DNA of 64,000 nucleotides from Prorocentrum cordatum. Lineage: Eukaryota; Sar; Dinophyceae; Prorocentrales; Prorocentraceae. Position numbers and translations under genes: made by a program. Under the pieces are notes generated by a model. It made no database searches. It had not been told where the DNA came from and saw only the letters and a list, made by a program, of their open reading frames with translations. Below are positions 9,004-19,597 of the stretch, in pieces. The DNA is taken from positions 215,718 through 279,717 of the forward strand of contig CAUYUJ010011492.1 in assembly GCA_963575745.1 (NCBI GenBank), read 5' to 3'. Within the stretch, counting starts at the first letter, position 1; every line of letters begins with the position of its first letter.

Positions 9004-10085
9004 AAGATCCCCGAGAGGTGGAGCTGGCGGTGGCGCCAGCGAGACAGGAAGGCGCCAGTCAAGACCCGGGCATCTCGTTCAGCGCCTCCGCGAACGAGCG
9101 CGCTGGCGACGTGCGGGCAGAGGCGGCGGAGGCCCAGCCTTCCTGGGATTGCCTGGCGCTGCACCCCAGCGTGTCGAGGATGATGCTGGTGAGCTTCCCT
9201 CTGCTCATCGCTGGGAACATCCTGCTCATGGTCGAGTCCAATTCTGGAGTTGGCACGAGCGTTCTGATTTCCATCCGGGCGAACGATGAACAGGTGGTGC
9301 GTCTTCCCAGCCTGAAGGACTTCACGCTGATGGGCAGCATCGAGGACATGTGGAACGGTGGGGCGTACCCCCTGGCAGTGCTCATCGCTTTTTTCAGCGG
9401 CGTGTGGCCCTACGTCAAGCTGCTGACGATGCTCCTCTGCTGGCTGGCGCCGACCAGCGTACTGAGCGTCCATGGCCGACAGACGGCCCTGGAGTGGCTC
9501 GACTTCTTGGGAAAGTGGTCGATGGTGGACGCGTTTGTCATGGTCCTTTTCATGGTGGCCTTTAAGTTCGACCTGTCCATCGCGGGGCAGGCTCCGCAGG
9601 TGATCAGTGACGTCTTTGACGAGTTCGGCGGGTCGGCGCGGCTGCTGGTGTACGTGCAGCCGCTCTGGGGCTTCTTCCTCTTCATCGGTGCGACGATAGG
9701 CTCCATGGTGCTGGGCCACCTGATGACTATGGTGCACCGGCGCGCCCACAAGGTCGCCGAGTTCGGGATTCGGCGAGACTCGCTGGGGAGACGCAGCCGC
9801 CTCTGCGACGTCAACAGGCCCTCGGGCCACGCGGGGCGCAACTTTGTCATCACCCCTGTTTTCTTCCTGGGCGTCTCGCTGCTGCTCGTGGTAGTCGGCC
9901 TGAACGTGAACGCCTTCCAGTTCCGGTTTCTGGGGCTCGCGGGCTTCGCGCTGGGCGAGGCGGGGTCCGTGCGCCCCTTCTCGGTGGTGTCGCTGGCGTC
10001 CGCGGTGCCGAGCGCGAACCTGCATTCCGGCGGGCCCGACATGTTTTTTATACAGTGGATTTTCTGTATCCAGCTGCCTGCGGCA
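9001..10085 (+). CDS. PqiA-like multi-pass membrane protein, exon 1
   Basis: The open frame runs 8,814-10,289, but only about 9,001 to about 10,085 looks like protein-coding exon; upstream is a repeat and downstream a CTCTTGGGG minisatellite. Visible features in order: a hydrophobic segment (about 9,180-9,240); GGAYPLAVLIAFFSG and VWPYVKLLTMLLC (about 9,357-9,440); a loop with Arg; LEWLDFLGKWSMVDAFVM (about 9,492-9,545), the hallmark WSMxDxFV motif of PqiA-family proteins; a TM segment near 9,660-9,740; another TM after a conserved ITPVFFLG (about 9,850); and the start of a second module, GGPDMFFIQWIFCI (about 10,030-10,070). In bacteria PqiA is an inner-membrane protein of the Pqi lipid-transport system; what the eukaryotic homologues do is less clear, so only membrane location is inferred. 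The donor site is unresolved: several non-canonical GC/GT candidates lie at 10,069-10,102. The N-terminal exon(s) may be missing. Confidence 0.7.
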
Positions 10086-10149
10086 GGACCCGCCTTCGTG
10101 CCAGCTCGGCGTTCTGAGTCGGCGACTGCTCGCGAAGGGGCACAGCAGG

Positions 10150-10870
10150 CCGCCTCGTGGCCTCTCGATGGCCTCGGGGGCCCTGTTGCGTGCCTCTTGG
10201 GGGCCCATTGGCCTGGGGCTTCTCGGGGCCTCTTGGCAGCATCTCGGGGGTTCTTGGAGGCTCCTTCGGCCGTCTGGTCGCTCTCTTGAGCTGTCTGGGG
10301 TCTTTTGGAGTCCGTCTTGGGGGGCTCTCTCTGGGTCGTCTCGGGGCCTTCTTGAGGACCTTGAGGGTCGTCTGCGGGCCACCTTGGGACGACCTGTTCC
10401 CTCGGACCGCTCTTGGGCCATCTTGGAACCGTCTCGGGGCCCTCTTCAGGCCCTCGCAGGGTGTCGTGAGACCATCTCGGAGGCGTCTTGGGTTGTCGTG
10501 AGCTCACGGACGTCCGAGAAGGTTAGGATGCGAAACTCAGTGGACAACCTAAGGGAAATCACCCAGCTGGGCCTCTTCGGGCCCGGCCGCAGATCCCCTT
10601 CGAGCCCGGTCTGGGTACAGTCAACCCGCATAGTGAGGATGGACATCTTTGCCTCCTCAGTCCATCCTTGGCCACGTTCGGTGGCCGTTCCCCGCTCGAA
10701 AAGCTTCGAAATGAGCGTCCACGGCCCTTGCATCCTTATCGCGCATCCTTACTATACGGGTTGACTCTAGCCTCGAGGGCCCCTAGCCTCGAGGGCCTCT
10801 TTCGGTGGTCCTGGTGCCATCGTGGGCAGCCTTCTTGGGGCTATATCGGGCCGTCTTGGGGGCTGGACGC
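10150..10870. repeat. CTCTTGGGG minisatellite tract and flanking sequence within the intron
   Basis: GGCCTCTTGGGGCC-type repeats fill 10,150-10,505 and reappear at 10,768-10,870; 10,505-10,765 is unique and non-coding as far as I can see. The repeat is the same family as 4,975-6,010. Confidence 0.7.
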
Positions 10871-10929
10871 CATCTCAGGAATCTTTCGGTAGCAAAGCAT
10901 GCGAGCCTGGTATACCTTCTTAATTCCGC

Positions 10930-11045
10930 ATTTAGAGGCGATTAGCGTCGATTAGCGTCTGGATTCGATGAGATGGCGCTGAGTTAGCGTCGAGTAGCGT
11001 CGATTTAGCTTCGATTTAGCGTCGACCAGCGTCGATTCGCAAGAG
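10930..11045. repeat. GTCGATTAGC minisatellite
   Basis: About eight degenerate copies of AGCGTCGATT(T)AGC. Confidence 0.7.
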
Positions 11046-11057
11046 CCGACAAGATGG

Positions 11058-11234
11058 TACAGTGGAGGCCCGTGCCAAGAAACACCCTGCTTACCTCCAG
11101 GGTGCCCTGGGTTTCTTGGGTTTCGGTGTTTTTGCCACGGAACGCGTGACGTTCCCGCACCAAAAATCAATGGAAGTCCTGGTCTCAGGTTGGGTTTCTT
11201 GTGAAAGGCTTCTTGTGGACGGGCCTCCACTGTA
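11058..11234. mobile_element. 177 bp element with perfect 16 bp terminal inverted repeats
   Basis: TACAGTGGAGGCCCGT at 11,058-11,073 is exactly inverted at 11,219-11,234. The flanks are ...GATGG and TGGGAG..., so a TGG target duplication is possible but weak. It is non-coding and MITE-like. Confidence 0.75.
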
Positions 11235-11625
11235 TGGGAGGCTCCCATGAGTTGCCACCGAAAAATCTCGTCCGCCGCGGAGAGAGCGCCAGAGAGGCGC
11301 TGGGTTGCCCAGGGAAAGCCTCGGGAAAGGATGGGAGCGGGGAGAGTGCACGCGGGGAAGCGTGACGAGGAGGAGGAGGAGGAGGAGGAGGAGGATGGTA
11401 TGGGAAGCTTCCACGAGTTGCCACCAGATAATCTCGACCGCCACATGGAGAGCGCCAGAGAGGCGCCGCTGGGTTGCCCGGGTTAGCCTCGGGAGGAGGG
11501 TGCATGGAAGGGCGGCGAGGAGGGAGGAGGAGGAGGAGGGAGGAGGAGGAGGAGGAGGGAGGAGGAGGAGGAGGAGGAAGAGGGAGGAGGAGGAGGAGGA
11601 GGAGGAAAAGGGGGAGGAGGGATGA
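11232..11625. repeat. Tandem duplication of about 165 bp plus GGA tracts
   Basis: 11,232-11,397 and 11,398-11,515 share TATGGGA.GCT.CCA.GAGTT, GCCACC...AATCTCG, GAGAGCGCCAGAGAGGCG and GGGTTGCCC, each followed by a GGA tract (11,368-11,395 and 11,516-11,622). Confidence 0.8.
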
Positions 11626-11920
11626 GCGCTCCGCGGGAGCGCGGGTCTGCGGCCGACGCGGGCGCCGGGGGCAACGCCGCTCACGGGGCCCAGGTCACAC
11701 CTGCCGTGCGTGGGCCCCGACCATGCCACCGAATTCGACGAGGTCGAAGGCGCAGACGCAGCGCAGCACCCCATGCTGCCACTGTCACCCAAGCAATAGG
11801 CAGACCACCTCCATCCAACCACTTCTGTACCAGACCAGGCAGCACCACCAAAGACAAACATGCAGATGCCCTCGAACATCTTCAGAAAGCAACCGAAGTC
11901 CACGGACCCTTCGACCGCGG
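11626..11920. other. Unassigned interval
   Basis: GC-rich, non-repetitive sequence inside the intron; no recognisable gene on either strand. Confidence 0.4.
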
Positions 11921-11921
11921 A

Positions 11922-12215
11922 AGGCACGCGCACCTGTCACCAACAGGTGGCCAGAACACCCTCACGGGTCGCTTCCGCAGGGGAATGGACGCACGAGAGG
12001 CACGCGCACCTGTCACCAACAGGTGGCCAGAACACCCTCACGGGTGGCTTCCGCAGGGGAATGGACGCACGAGAAGCAAGCGCACCCAACACCGACAGGT
12101 GGCCAGAACACCCTCACGGGTCGCTCTCGCGCGCCCTGACCCAGGGGAGGGAAGCGCAACCGTCATCAACGGCTGGCCAGAACACCCTCACGGGTCGTTC
12201 CCTTGGGTCATTGGG
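11922..12215 (+). repeat. About 76 bp minisatellite, four copies
   Basis: The unit contains CACCAACAGGTGGCCAGAAC, ACCCTCACGGGTCGCTTCC and GCAGGGGAATGGACGCACGA. Copies start near 11,925, 12,000, 12,077 and about 12,160. The translated GGQNTLTGRF-type repeats are a by-product. Confidence 0.85.
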
Positions 12216-12768
12216 CTTCATTGCATGGATGGGCATCGGTGCATCAGAAGAAAGTACCCATCAACTCCACATGAAGTAGCCCAGCACCACGAAATGTAGT
12301 AACCTCCCCCAGTTGAAGGCAAGCGCAGTCGGGTCAGGATCGAATGGCCAGTCCCTGACGCCCCGCACGGCATTCCGAAAGTGTGGTGCTGCGGCCTAAC
12401 CCCTCGCCGCGCTGGAGTGAGTAGTAGCCGAACTCGACGCCCTCGCGCCCAGAAGTTTTCCAGTACGAGGATGCTTCTGGTCCATGGCCCTCTTGTTCGC
12501 CGCCTCTTGCCCCGCCCTGGCACTTGGTACGTCAGATGGGCCCGGACACTGTGCGTGGAGGCCCAAGACTCTGCCACCCTGGATACAGTACCACACCGCT
12601 TGCAGATCGTCATGGGCCCGAACACACACGGCGAATGCCCAAGCCCACGGAAATTCTTGAGGGCGCTTGGCTCGGATGGCCTGGGTACCAGCTCCTCCTC
12701 GTTAGGAAGCTCGTTCGCAGGCACGAAATGTGGATTGCCTCGGGAGAAACAGTCCGCCGTCCAGCTCA
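12216..12768. other. Unassigned interval
   Basis: Reading frames on both strands are Arg/Ser/Pro-rich with no recognised motif. It may be the 3' end of the adjacent minus-strand retrotransposon. Confidence 0.4.
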
Positions 12769-13528
12769 TCACCGTCGCCGGCAAACAGAATTTGAACCTC
12801 TCCTTGGTGCGAGGACTTCGCACTGCATGATCCGTCCCCGCCATCGCGTTCCACTTGTTTCATCGCCAGCATCTCGAGGCTCATGGGGCGGGGCCGTGCC
12901 AGCCGCCATGCTACTCGATCGCCACCGCAGGAACCTTTGCCGTCGAGACCTGCAGCTCCTCGCATTGTCCAGCTTCTGGGCCCATTTTACATGCCTCTGC
13001 GCCAGCTGTCCGAGCATCGCTATCGCATGCACAGCACTTGCAAACTTGAACTCGCAGTCGCGCACAAAGCTGTCGGAGAGAGCGACATCGTCCTGTCCCA
13101 GGCCTGCGACGAAGTCAGCCCGCTGGTTGCCAGCCCAGCCGAACAGGTCACCTCTCAGACGCCTGGTCGCACGGCAGATGAGAGCCCCGCCACAAGAAGG
13201 AGGGGGCCCGCTCGCCTCTGGTCAGATCCGCCATGTGCCGCCATAGCGCTGCATGATTGGCCCTCGCCCCCGCGCTGCTCGCCCAGTCCCTCATCGACTC
13301 CATGACCAGCGAGAGGTGGCCAGTCACCACCGTCGCAGGCACCGCAGCAACCTTCAGCGCCTGCACTTCCGCATACCTGTCCGCATATGGGGCAGACTGG
13401 TTTGGCCCAGGAACTCCTCCATATCTCGCTCTGCACGGCCACCCTGGTTTGTCGAGCTCCGCCACAGGCCAGTTACTTCTCCTGCATTCTGGGAAGTTGG
13501 AATGCGAGGCCGCGCCGCCCGCGCACAC
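12769..13528 (-). pseudogene. RNase H domain fragment of the decayed LINE
   Basis: Two frames: YAEVQALKVAAVPATVVTG (about 13,390), comparable to the 'aElxAl' helix and following 'vvTD' strand, with the strand Asp replaced; then GNQRADFVAGLGQDDVALSD (about 13,128), comparable to the final GNxxAD motif. Frames are interrupted near 13,140, so the domain is inactive. Confidence 0.6.
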
Positions 13529-13792
13529 CAGACGACGCTAAACCGCCCCCCATCGTCGCAGCAAGTCTCGATGCCCAGCGCCGCTCACGTTGCGCACGAG
13601 GTTCGCGATGCTGAACATCGTCTTGCCGAAGCGCAGCGCCTGTCCGCCCTGTACTCGGCGGTCGTGCGGGGTCGCGAGCCCACCTCGACCCCGCCCCACC
13701 TCCGCGTGGCGAGTGGCCGCCTAGCGAAGCCTGCTCTAAGTGCTGAGGCGCCGCAATAGCGGTGCTCGGCGTAGCCCATGGGCAGTATGCAT

Positions 13793-15070
13793 TCAAACCA
13801 TCCGTCGCCCGGTCGTCAGCCGAGTTGGGCCTGCGAAGTGGTCGCGAATGAGGTGTCTGTCTCCTGGGATCCTCCTGAACATGGTTTTCGCGTCGGCCAA
13901 CTCCCTCCAATGTCTGACTTCACGTTCGCGCGTTTCTTGTCGGGGCAGCCTGGCCAGGGCCATGGCGCAGCCCCTCCTCGAGGCTGCAGTCTGTCTCCAC
14001 GTGCTCGAGCGCAACATCTCGATGATATGCCGCGGCGCCGCCCCAGGAAACCAACGGCGAAGCAGACGCTGCAGGGGCTCGTTTCCCCCGCCTTGGAACG
14101 TCGCCTCGAGGAAAGGCTGGCGCCGTTCCATCCAGTTCGCGTTGGACTCTGGCACGCAATTGGCGCCGTCGAACCAAATCGCTGTCCACTTCCGCAGGTC
14201 ATCCGGCATGTCCTGGTACTTCTGCATCGCCGCAGCCCTCTGCGCGCCTATGCCACCTGGCGGAAGGCCCATGCCGCTTGGGCCCCCCTCCCCCTTGCCG
14301 CATTTGCTCTCGACCGTGGTCTTGCCGTTGATCTCTTCGCCCATGCCCCAGTAGAAGGTGGGGGATTACCCGGAGGGGGGGGGGGGGGGGCCTGCGGCAT
14401 TTCCGGGATCAGCGTCGCGAGCTCGAAGAAGTCGTAGCACACCTGGCCTAAACCGACCTTCCCGGCTGCTTGCGGCAACCCCCGCCTGCACAGTCCTGCC
14501 ACGTCCGACAAGTCCTCGTCGTCGTTCTGCGCCAGCCTGTCGCGCCCAAACCATTGGTGGCCCAGGCTCGCCTCCATCGCCCCGCGCCGCGGGCAATCTG
14601 CCGCGCTCTGGATCTCTCGCCGATGCCGAGTTGCAGGCGCCGAAGGGGCCCCCGACCATGCTGCGCGCACGGCTCCTCGTCGTTTTGCTTCCAACGCCAA
14701 TGTTATTTTGCGCATCGCTCTATGCCAGATGCATTTTGAACCCGTCGCTTCAGGGGCGTGATCAATAATCCGACTGCGCTGCCATTGTCGAATTTCTTAC
14801 GGCCCTCGCATCCTTTGGGGGGGTCGGAGATCCGCTTGCCTTCGCGCGTCTTGCAGCGCGCCGGGCTCGCAAACCCCCAGTCGACATGGGCGCGAGGGTC
14901 GGGGCAGCCAGGGGCCCTGTGCGCGACGCCCAGGTCGGCTTCTGTTGCAGCCTTTGCCGCGCTGCTGCCCATGCTCCCCATGGCGTCGCCCCAGTCAGCC
15001 GACCCCCCCACTGCCGGGCCGCGTGCCTCTCAGCCAGGTCCGCCGTGCCATCGAACATCGGATCCATGAA
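13793..15070 (-). pseudogene. Post-RT region of the decayed LINE
   Basis: Broken frames include DPMFDGTADLAERHAARQW (about 15,065) and DLRKWTAIWFDGANCVPESN (about 14,240), the spacer between RT and RNase H. A G run of about 14 at about 14,378-14,391 disrupts the reading frame. No catalytic motif is seen. Confidence 0.45.
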
Positions 15071-15337
15071 CTCCTGCTTGCTGCGTCGCCAGGTAGCGCG
15101 TAGGCGAGCTACGTTCTCCGGGGGTAGCCAGCCGCAACTCCGGCCAAACGCCGCAGCTTCACCATCGCCGTGTCAGAGATCCCAGAGACAATGCCTCCGC
15201 GCCCTGCCCGCGCATGCACTCCTGCTCCCCATGATAGCGCGGCCTTGGCTCCAATGCCTTGCCGCAGAGCCCGTGACCTTGATTCAGGCTTCTTTGCCTT
15301 ATGAAGATTGCCCTTCTCGATCGTGAGCCGCACCCTG

Positions 15338-15580
15338 CTACCCGCCAACTCGCGGCTTTAGGTTACGAGCAGGTGGTTTCGGCTCCATGCGCAACTTCAG
15401 AATGCACTTGTCCAGCGCCTTCTGCGCGCCCGCAGACGTTGCGACGAAGTGCGGCTTCTTGGCCCGCGCGAAGGCCCTCAGCTCCTCGCTACGATTGCAG
15501 AGGTAAGCCGTCGCATTCCAAAGGCTCCCTGCGGGGTCCAAGTTGTGGCCAATCCATTGAAGGGGCGCGTCGTCCATCAA
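15338..15580 (-). pseudogene. Reverse transcriptase fragment, catalytic DD box
   Basis: LMDDAPLQWIGH resembles the VDDxxLQxxG active-site box (YxDD equivalent) of dinoflagellate non-LTR elements. It is followed about 45 residues later by VATSAGAQKALDKCI, the 'ss...K' palm/thumb block. The frame ends in KPRVGG and continues at 15,348-15,109 (GGIVSGISDTAMVKLRRLAG), the block that precedes the C-terminal region. Confidence 0.6.
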
Positions 15581-15816
15581 CCCACGCGGTGTCCTTCAGG
15601 TCCTTCAGGCTGCGCAACTATTGGAGAACACCGAGCAACGTCGTCGCGTGGCTGCATCCAGCGTGTACGCCCTGGTAGACCTGCGCTACCAGAATGGCTC
15701 CCAAACGCCCCGATGCATCTCGGCTGCGAGTACTGCATGATGAGGCGCCAAGCCAGTCTCAGAGGGTAGCCCACAGCTCGTGCTGCACGAAGAAGGGCTC
15801 CATGCCAAATCGCCTC

Positions 15817-16014
15817 CTAGCACTTCGCCATATCCACTAGCACCGAGATCGCGTGCTGGCCCGTCATCCTAGCAATTCCCGCCGTCATGTTAAGCTCGAG
15901 CGCGCTGTCGGAAGACGTTATGCCACTGCCGCTGCCCCCGAACACAACACCCAGGCGTTGCTGCTCCCATTGCGCTGACAGGTCGCGTCTGGCTCTGCCC
16001 CGCCATCTTGACAT
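15817..16014 (-). pseudogene. Reverse transcriptase fragment, motif A region
   Basis: The fragment reads ALELNMTAG...HAISVLVDMAKC, equivalent to the palm motif A in which the Asp of xxxDxxKC binds metal; a stop immediately follows. The next RT block (GYPLRLAWRLIMQYSQPRCI) is at 15,774-15,577. Confidence 0.6.
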
Positions 16015-17040
16015 CGCGTGAAAAGATCGGCGAGCCGATGCCCACCGTCAGGTTTGCCCAACCGCACTATCTCTGAGACCATGCGATTCGTTGGCCAAGC
16101 CCCCAGCTACTCGCACTTGTCGAGAGCCCCTGCCACACACTGAAGGACGATCCGCGGCACTCACGCGGGTGAACAAAAAATGGGCTTAACCCCGTCTTCT
16201 CAGGGAACTGCCCAGCCACCTTCCAAAAATCTTCAGCTGGCAGCTGTGGCAAAGCACCCCAGTATCCGAAATCGCAGGCTGCTGAAACACATCATCCTTA
16301 TGTTCGCGCCATATATCCAGCCAACCAAGCAGACAAGCCTCTACCCTTCAAAAGGTTGGGCACCGTCGCCAGCATCCACGAGCTCTTGAACCTCATTAAC
16401 TTTAAATCGCCGAAAAGCTGCACTCGCGCCTCTAGCGAGCGCTTTTGCAACCATTGCTTCCAATCTTCTCTCGATCTCTCTTCTGCAACTTGTATTATTG
16501 CACCCGCGCCTGCTCTAAAGCGGTGTCGACTTGCTCCTGGAAGTCCTGCGTCGCCAGAATCTGATAGCCGTGCTCGAGGGTCCTGCGCGCTTCAGACGCT
16601 AAAGACTTCCATGTACGGTGTGCTTTGCCCATCGCGTCCGCGAGGGCTGTGACACCCACCAACCTGTTGGCCACCTTCCCGACGTTCGCTTCGGAATTTT
16701 TGATTGGGGGCAGGATCACTCGCGCCCCCATCGATCGAAGATGCCTCATCCACCTAGCACACTTCATCCATGCCACATCCTCCTCCGCGACTTGCCCCGA
16801 ATGCGGCCCCGCCGTGGGTGACGCCAGCGTCTTCTTGACAAGCTTCCGGCTGGGGTCGGCCTGCGCGTAGCCTGCCTATTCAGTGCCCACTATATCGTGC
16901 AAATCCAGAACTTCACCCATGAAAGGCCCCCATCATGATGGCCCACTGCCGCGCGAGCTACATTCGTCACCTTCCCATTTCCTCAATCAGCGATTCCCCG
17001 GCGCCACATCCTGAGCAGCCTCCGCGCCCGGGCGCCGGCG

Positions 17041-17841
17041 TTGCTCAGGGCGGCGCGCTGCTGGATAGGAGGGGGGACGACGCATTTGTTCTGGGGCGAC
17101 AGCGACTGCGCCGAGCCCGTCCGGGCAACCAGCGGGGTCGACCAATGGCGCCCGTTGTCGCCGGCCTTTTTCGCCATTGCCGCGGCGGGGGCCCTGGGCG
17201 AGACCAACGCGAGGCTCCAAAATCTGTCCCCAGAGTATCGGGTGTTCTCTTACCTGGACGACATCATGGTCTACGCGCCTCCAGCGCACGCCGCCGCGGC
17301 GGCGCAACTGGTTCCCGAAGAGTTCGCTCGCCTTGGCCTGTCGACCAACCCCGACAAGACGAAAGCTTGGGCAGCCGACCGCGGGGCCCCGCTGCCAGCT
17401 GCAATCGCCGCCTTCCGGGCTGACAACCTGCTCTGCCTCGGGAGCGCCGCTCCCTGGCTAGACCAGCAAGAGGACAGGGTCCCGGTCCACGCCGGAGCCG
17501 ACGGCGCCGCGGCTGTGGCCCGCGCGCGGGCTATCGCCGCGCGGCTTCGGGAACTGAGAGCGGCCGGCCCTTCAGCTGAGACCACATGCACACTCTCGTG
17601 CACCTACGGGCGGGGATGCGTCGCGCACCACCTCAGGGCGAGCTTGCACGCGGGCTGGGTGCATGAGCTCGACGACGTGCTGTTCACCTCACCGCGGTGC
17701 CCCTGGACGACGCGCGGCGCCTGCGAGCCACGCTGCGCCTCTCCGACGGAGGGTGCGCTATCCCTTCCGCCGCTCAGACCACCCCGGCCGCGTGCGCCGC
17801 CAGCTGGGCCCTCTGCCTGCACGACGTGGCCACCTGCCTGA
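17041..17841 (+). pseudogene. Reverse transcriptase, palm to thumb
   Basis: A 266-codon frame. Residues 32-46 are motif B-like; YRVFSYLDDIMVYAP spans residues 66-80 with YLDD at 71-74, the RT catalytic box (motif C). LSTNPDKTKAW (residues 106-116) is the motif D-like 'N..K...' block. The first catalytic Asp (motif A) is upstream and missing, so the enzyme would be inactive. The frame after about residue 215 is shifted; the true continuation is in the frame opening at 17,697. Confidence 0.7.
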
Positions 17842-18330
17842 GGGTCAGCACCCTAGAAGAGCTTCGCGCCCGCTGCCCGCGCACCTTCCAAGCCTTCGCC
17901 CAAGCAGAACAGGCGCTCCGGGGCGCTGGCGCGCTCGGGGAAGAACCGCTAGACCTGCTGGACTACATGCGGGAGCCGCAGCACAAGCGGCAGGTGCACT
18001 GGGGGAAAGCCGCCTCGGCGGCCAGCAAGAAGCGACTCCTGGGCACGCTGCTGGACGAGGACGGCCGCCTCTCGCTACGCTCGGCCGGAGGAATGGGGGC
18101 GGCGGGGTCCTTCCTGCTGCCCCGACACGCCGGCGACGCCGCGCAGCCAGACACATACTTCCTCGCGAACCTGAAGATGCGGCCGGACATGCCCGTCTGC
18201 CCTGAGGGGGCCCTGTGCCAGCACAGGAGCAAGACCACTGGGCGACTTTGCAACAAGCCGCTCGACCGGAAAGGGCGGCGCGCCAGAAAGTGCGAAGTGG
18301 GGGGGGTATCGGAACGACCGACGCAACCGG
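17697..18330 (+). pseudogene. Post-RT region with Cys/His finger
   Basis: Begins PLDDARRLRATLRLSDGGCA, the LP...GG block that follows the thumb in this element group. Near 18,195 is CPEGALCQHRSKTTGRLCNK followed by PLD and RKCEVGG, a Cys-His cluster typical of a C-terminal finger. The frame degrades after about 18,330. Confidence 0.55.
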
Positions 18331-18339
18331 CTGCGGGAC

Positions 18340-18770
18340 TGGCACTCCAAGCGACACTCAGCGCTCACCGGATACGCTGCCCCCACCGAGCAACGCGTGC
18401 CCGGGTGGGATCGTCGCCTCCCCAATGGCCGCCTCGAAGAGTCCAAGCTCGACGTGGCCACCGTCGACCGCAACACCGGGCGCCGCATCTTTGTGGATTG
18501 GGCCGTGACCTGCGCACACTCAACCTATGCCCCGCGCAGGCTGGCCCGGCCCCACAGGAGTAGCCTGGCAGCGGCCCAAGAGGTCGACAGCAAGAGGGAT
18601 CGGTACCCTCCGCGGCAGGGCCTCGAGCTGGCCCCCATGGTCTTCGAGGCCGGGGGGCGGCCCTCCGAGGAGGCGGCGGCCTTCGTGCGCAGCTACGGCG
18701 CCGGCCTCGGGGAAGGCGAGCGGGGGGGACTCCTCGGCCGCTTGTGGGGCCCTCCGGCTCCACCAGCAGA
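18340..18770 (+). pseudogene. C-terminal domain of the retrotransposon, endonuclease-like
   Basis: Reads NRLRDWHSKRHSALTG, then SKLDVATVDRNTGRRIFVDW, then AAAQEVDSKRDRY and APMVFEAGGRPSEEAAAFVR. The two Asp-containing strands followed by a K...Y helix resemble a restriction-like (PD-(D/E)XK) layout, by inference only. Downstream (18,770-19,330) it dissolves into CAGCACGACCACC repeats and a GGA tract, so the remaining codons are not part of the protein. Confidence 0.45.
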
Positions 18771-18789
18771 CCAGCCACCGGCACGACCA

Positions 18790-19597
18790 CCAGCGACCAC
18801 CGCCAGTAGACCACCTCCAGCCCCGCCAGCAGACCGGCCAACAGCAGACCCACCACCCAGCACGACCACCGCCTGCGCGGCCGCCCGGCAGCACGACCGC
18901 CGCCAGCACGGCCACCACTACGACCACCCAGCACGACCCTGTCGCCCATCACCGCCCCCCGTCCCCCGACCCCCTCCCCCACCCGCCCTTCCCCTGCCCT
19001 CTCCTGCCTCCCTTTCCCCGTCGGGCCGCCCCTGCTGCAGCCAGTCGGCTCCCCCGCCTCCTCCTGCTGCTGCTCCTTCTCCCGAGGACGGCTCGAGGCT
19101 CGACGGTTCCTTCGGCGGCGGACTCGGACTCGCCTCGCACGCTTGGCCCTGGTGGCCACTCGTCCCAAAGGTGGACGTGTGCCGGGGCCGCGGAGAAGGA
19201 AGGGAGGATGGGGGGGAGGGAGGGAGGGAGGAGGAGGAGGAAGAGGAGGAGGAGGAGGAGGAGGAGGAGGAGGAGGACGAGGAGGAGGAGGACGAGGAGG
19301 AGGATGGGGGGGCCCTGGAAGACTGCGGAGGCCGTGCCAGGCAGCACTTTCGGCATTCTGCCGCGTCTCAACGTGCCAGGGGGGCACGGTGGCGGATCTT
19401 CTCCATGGCGATGGTGATCGGGGAACGAACAATCAAGGGAGGAAACTGGGCAAGAGGGACAAGGAGGAGCATGGAAAGGAGGGTGAGCACGAGTACGACA
19501 GAGGAGTGCTCCGGGCCCGAGGGCCTGGCACAGCCTGGACGGCCCCCATGGAAGACCATCGGGGACACAACATTGCGAGGGGTCAGGGGAGGAAAAA
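18790..19597. repeat. CCACCAGCA-type repeats and GGA tract
   Basis: Degenerate CAGCACGACCACC repeats at about 18,750-18,930; C-rich sequence to 19,080; GGA/GGAGGAC purine tract at about 19,205-19,310; 19,320-19,597 is unique, without a recognised gene. Confidence 0.6.

Larger units (their letters stand above)
12769..16980 (-). mobile_element. Decayed LINE with reverse transcriptase and RNase H (minus strand)
   Basis: Ordered along the minus strand from about 16,980 down, fragments in changing frames match one element: a pre-RT segment (16,776-16,495), RT motif A (about 15,825), an RT segment with GYPLRLAWRLIMQYSQPR (about 15,770), an HAGCSHAT box in another frame (about 15,660), the VDD-type catalytic box (about 15,570), thumb and connection (15,348-15,109), and RNase H (13,528-12,769). 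Many frameshifts and stops show it is dead. It lies inside the PqiA-like intron, antisense to the gene. The same family appears at 38,857-42,898. Confidence 0.7.
16990..18790 (+). mobile_element. 5'-truncated retrotransposon: RT, zinc finger and possible PD-(D/E)XK-like region
   Basis: From 5' to 3': remnant RT motif B (GVDQWRPLSPAFFAIA, in place of GVxQGDPLSPxLF), catalytic YLDD (about 17,251-17,262), thumb, a frameshift near 17,690, the GG-containing post-RT block, a Cys/His finger (about 18,195-18,300), another frameshift near 18,340, and a C-terminal domain to about 18,740. It lies head-to-head with the minus-strand LINE, joined near 16,985. Fragment 140-1,039 is likely the same family. 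It is in the sense orientation inside the PqiA-like intron. Confidence 0.65.

Noticed and set aside
9000-10507. 473- and 365-codon minus-strand frames opposite the PqiA-like exon
   Set aside because: GC-rich antisense shadow; the plus strand has coherent TM segments and family motifs, the minus strand none.
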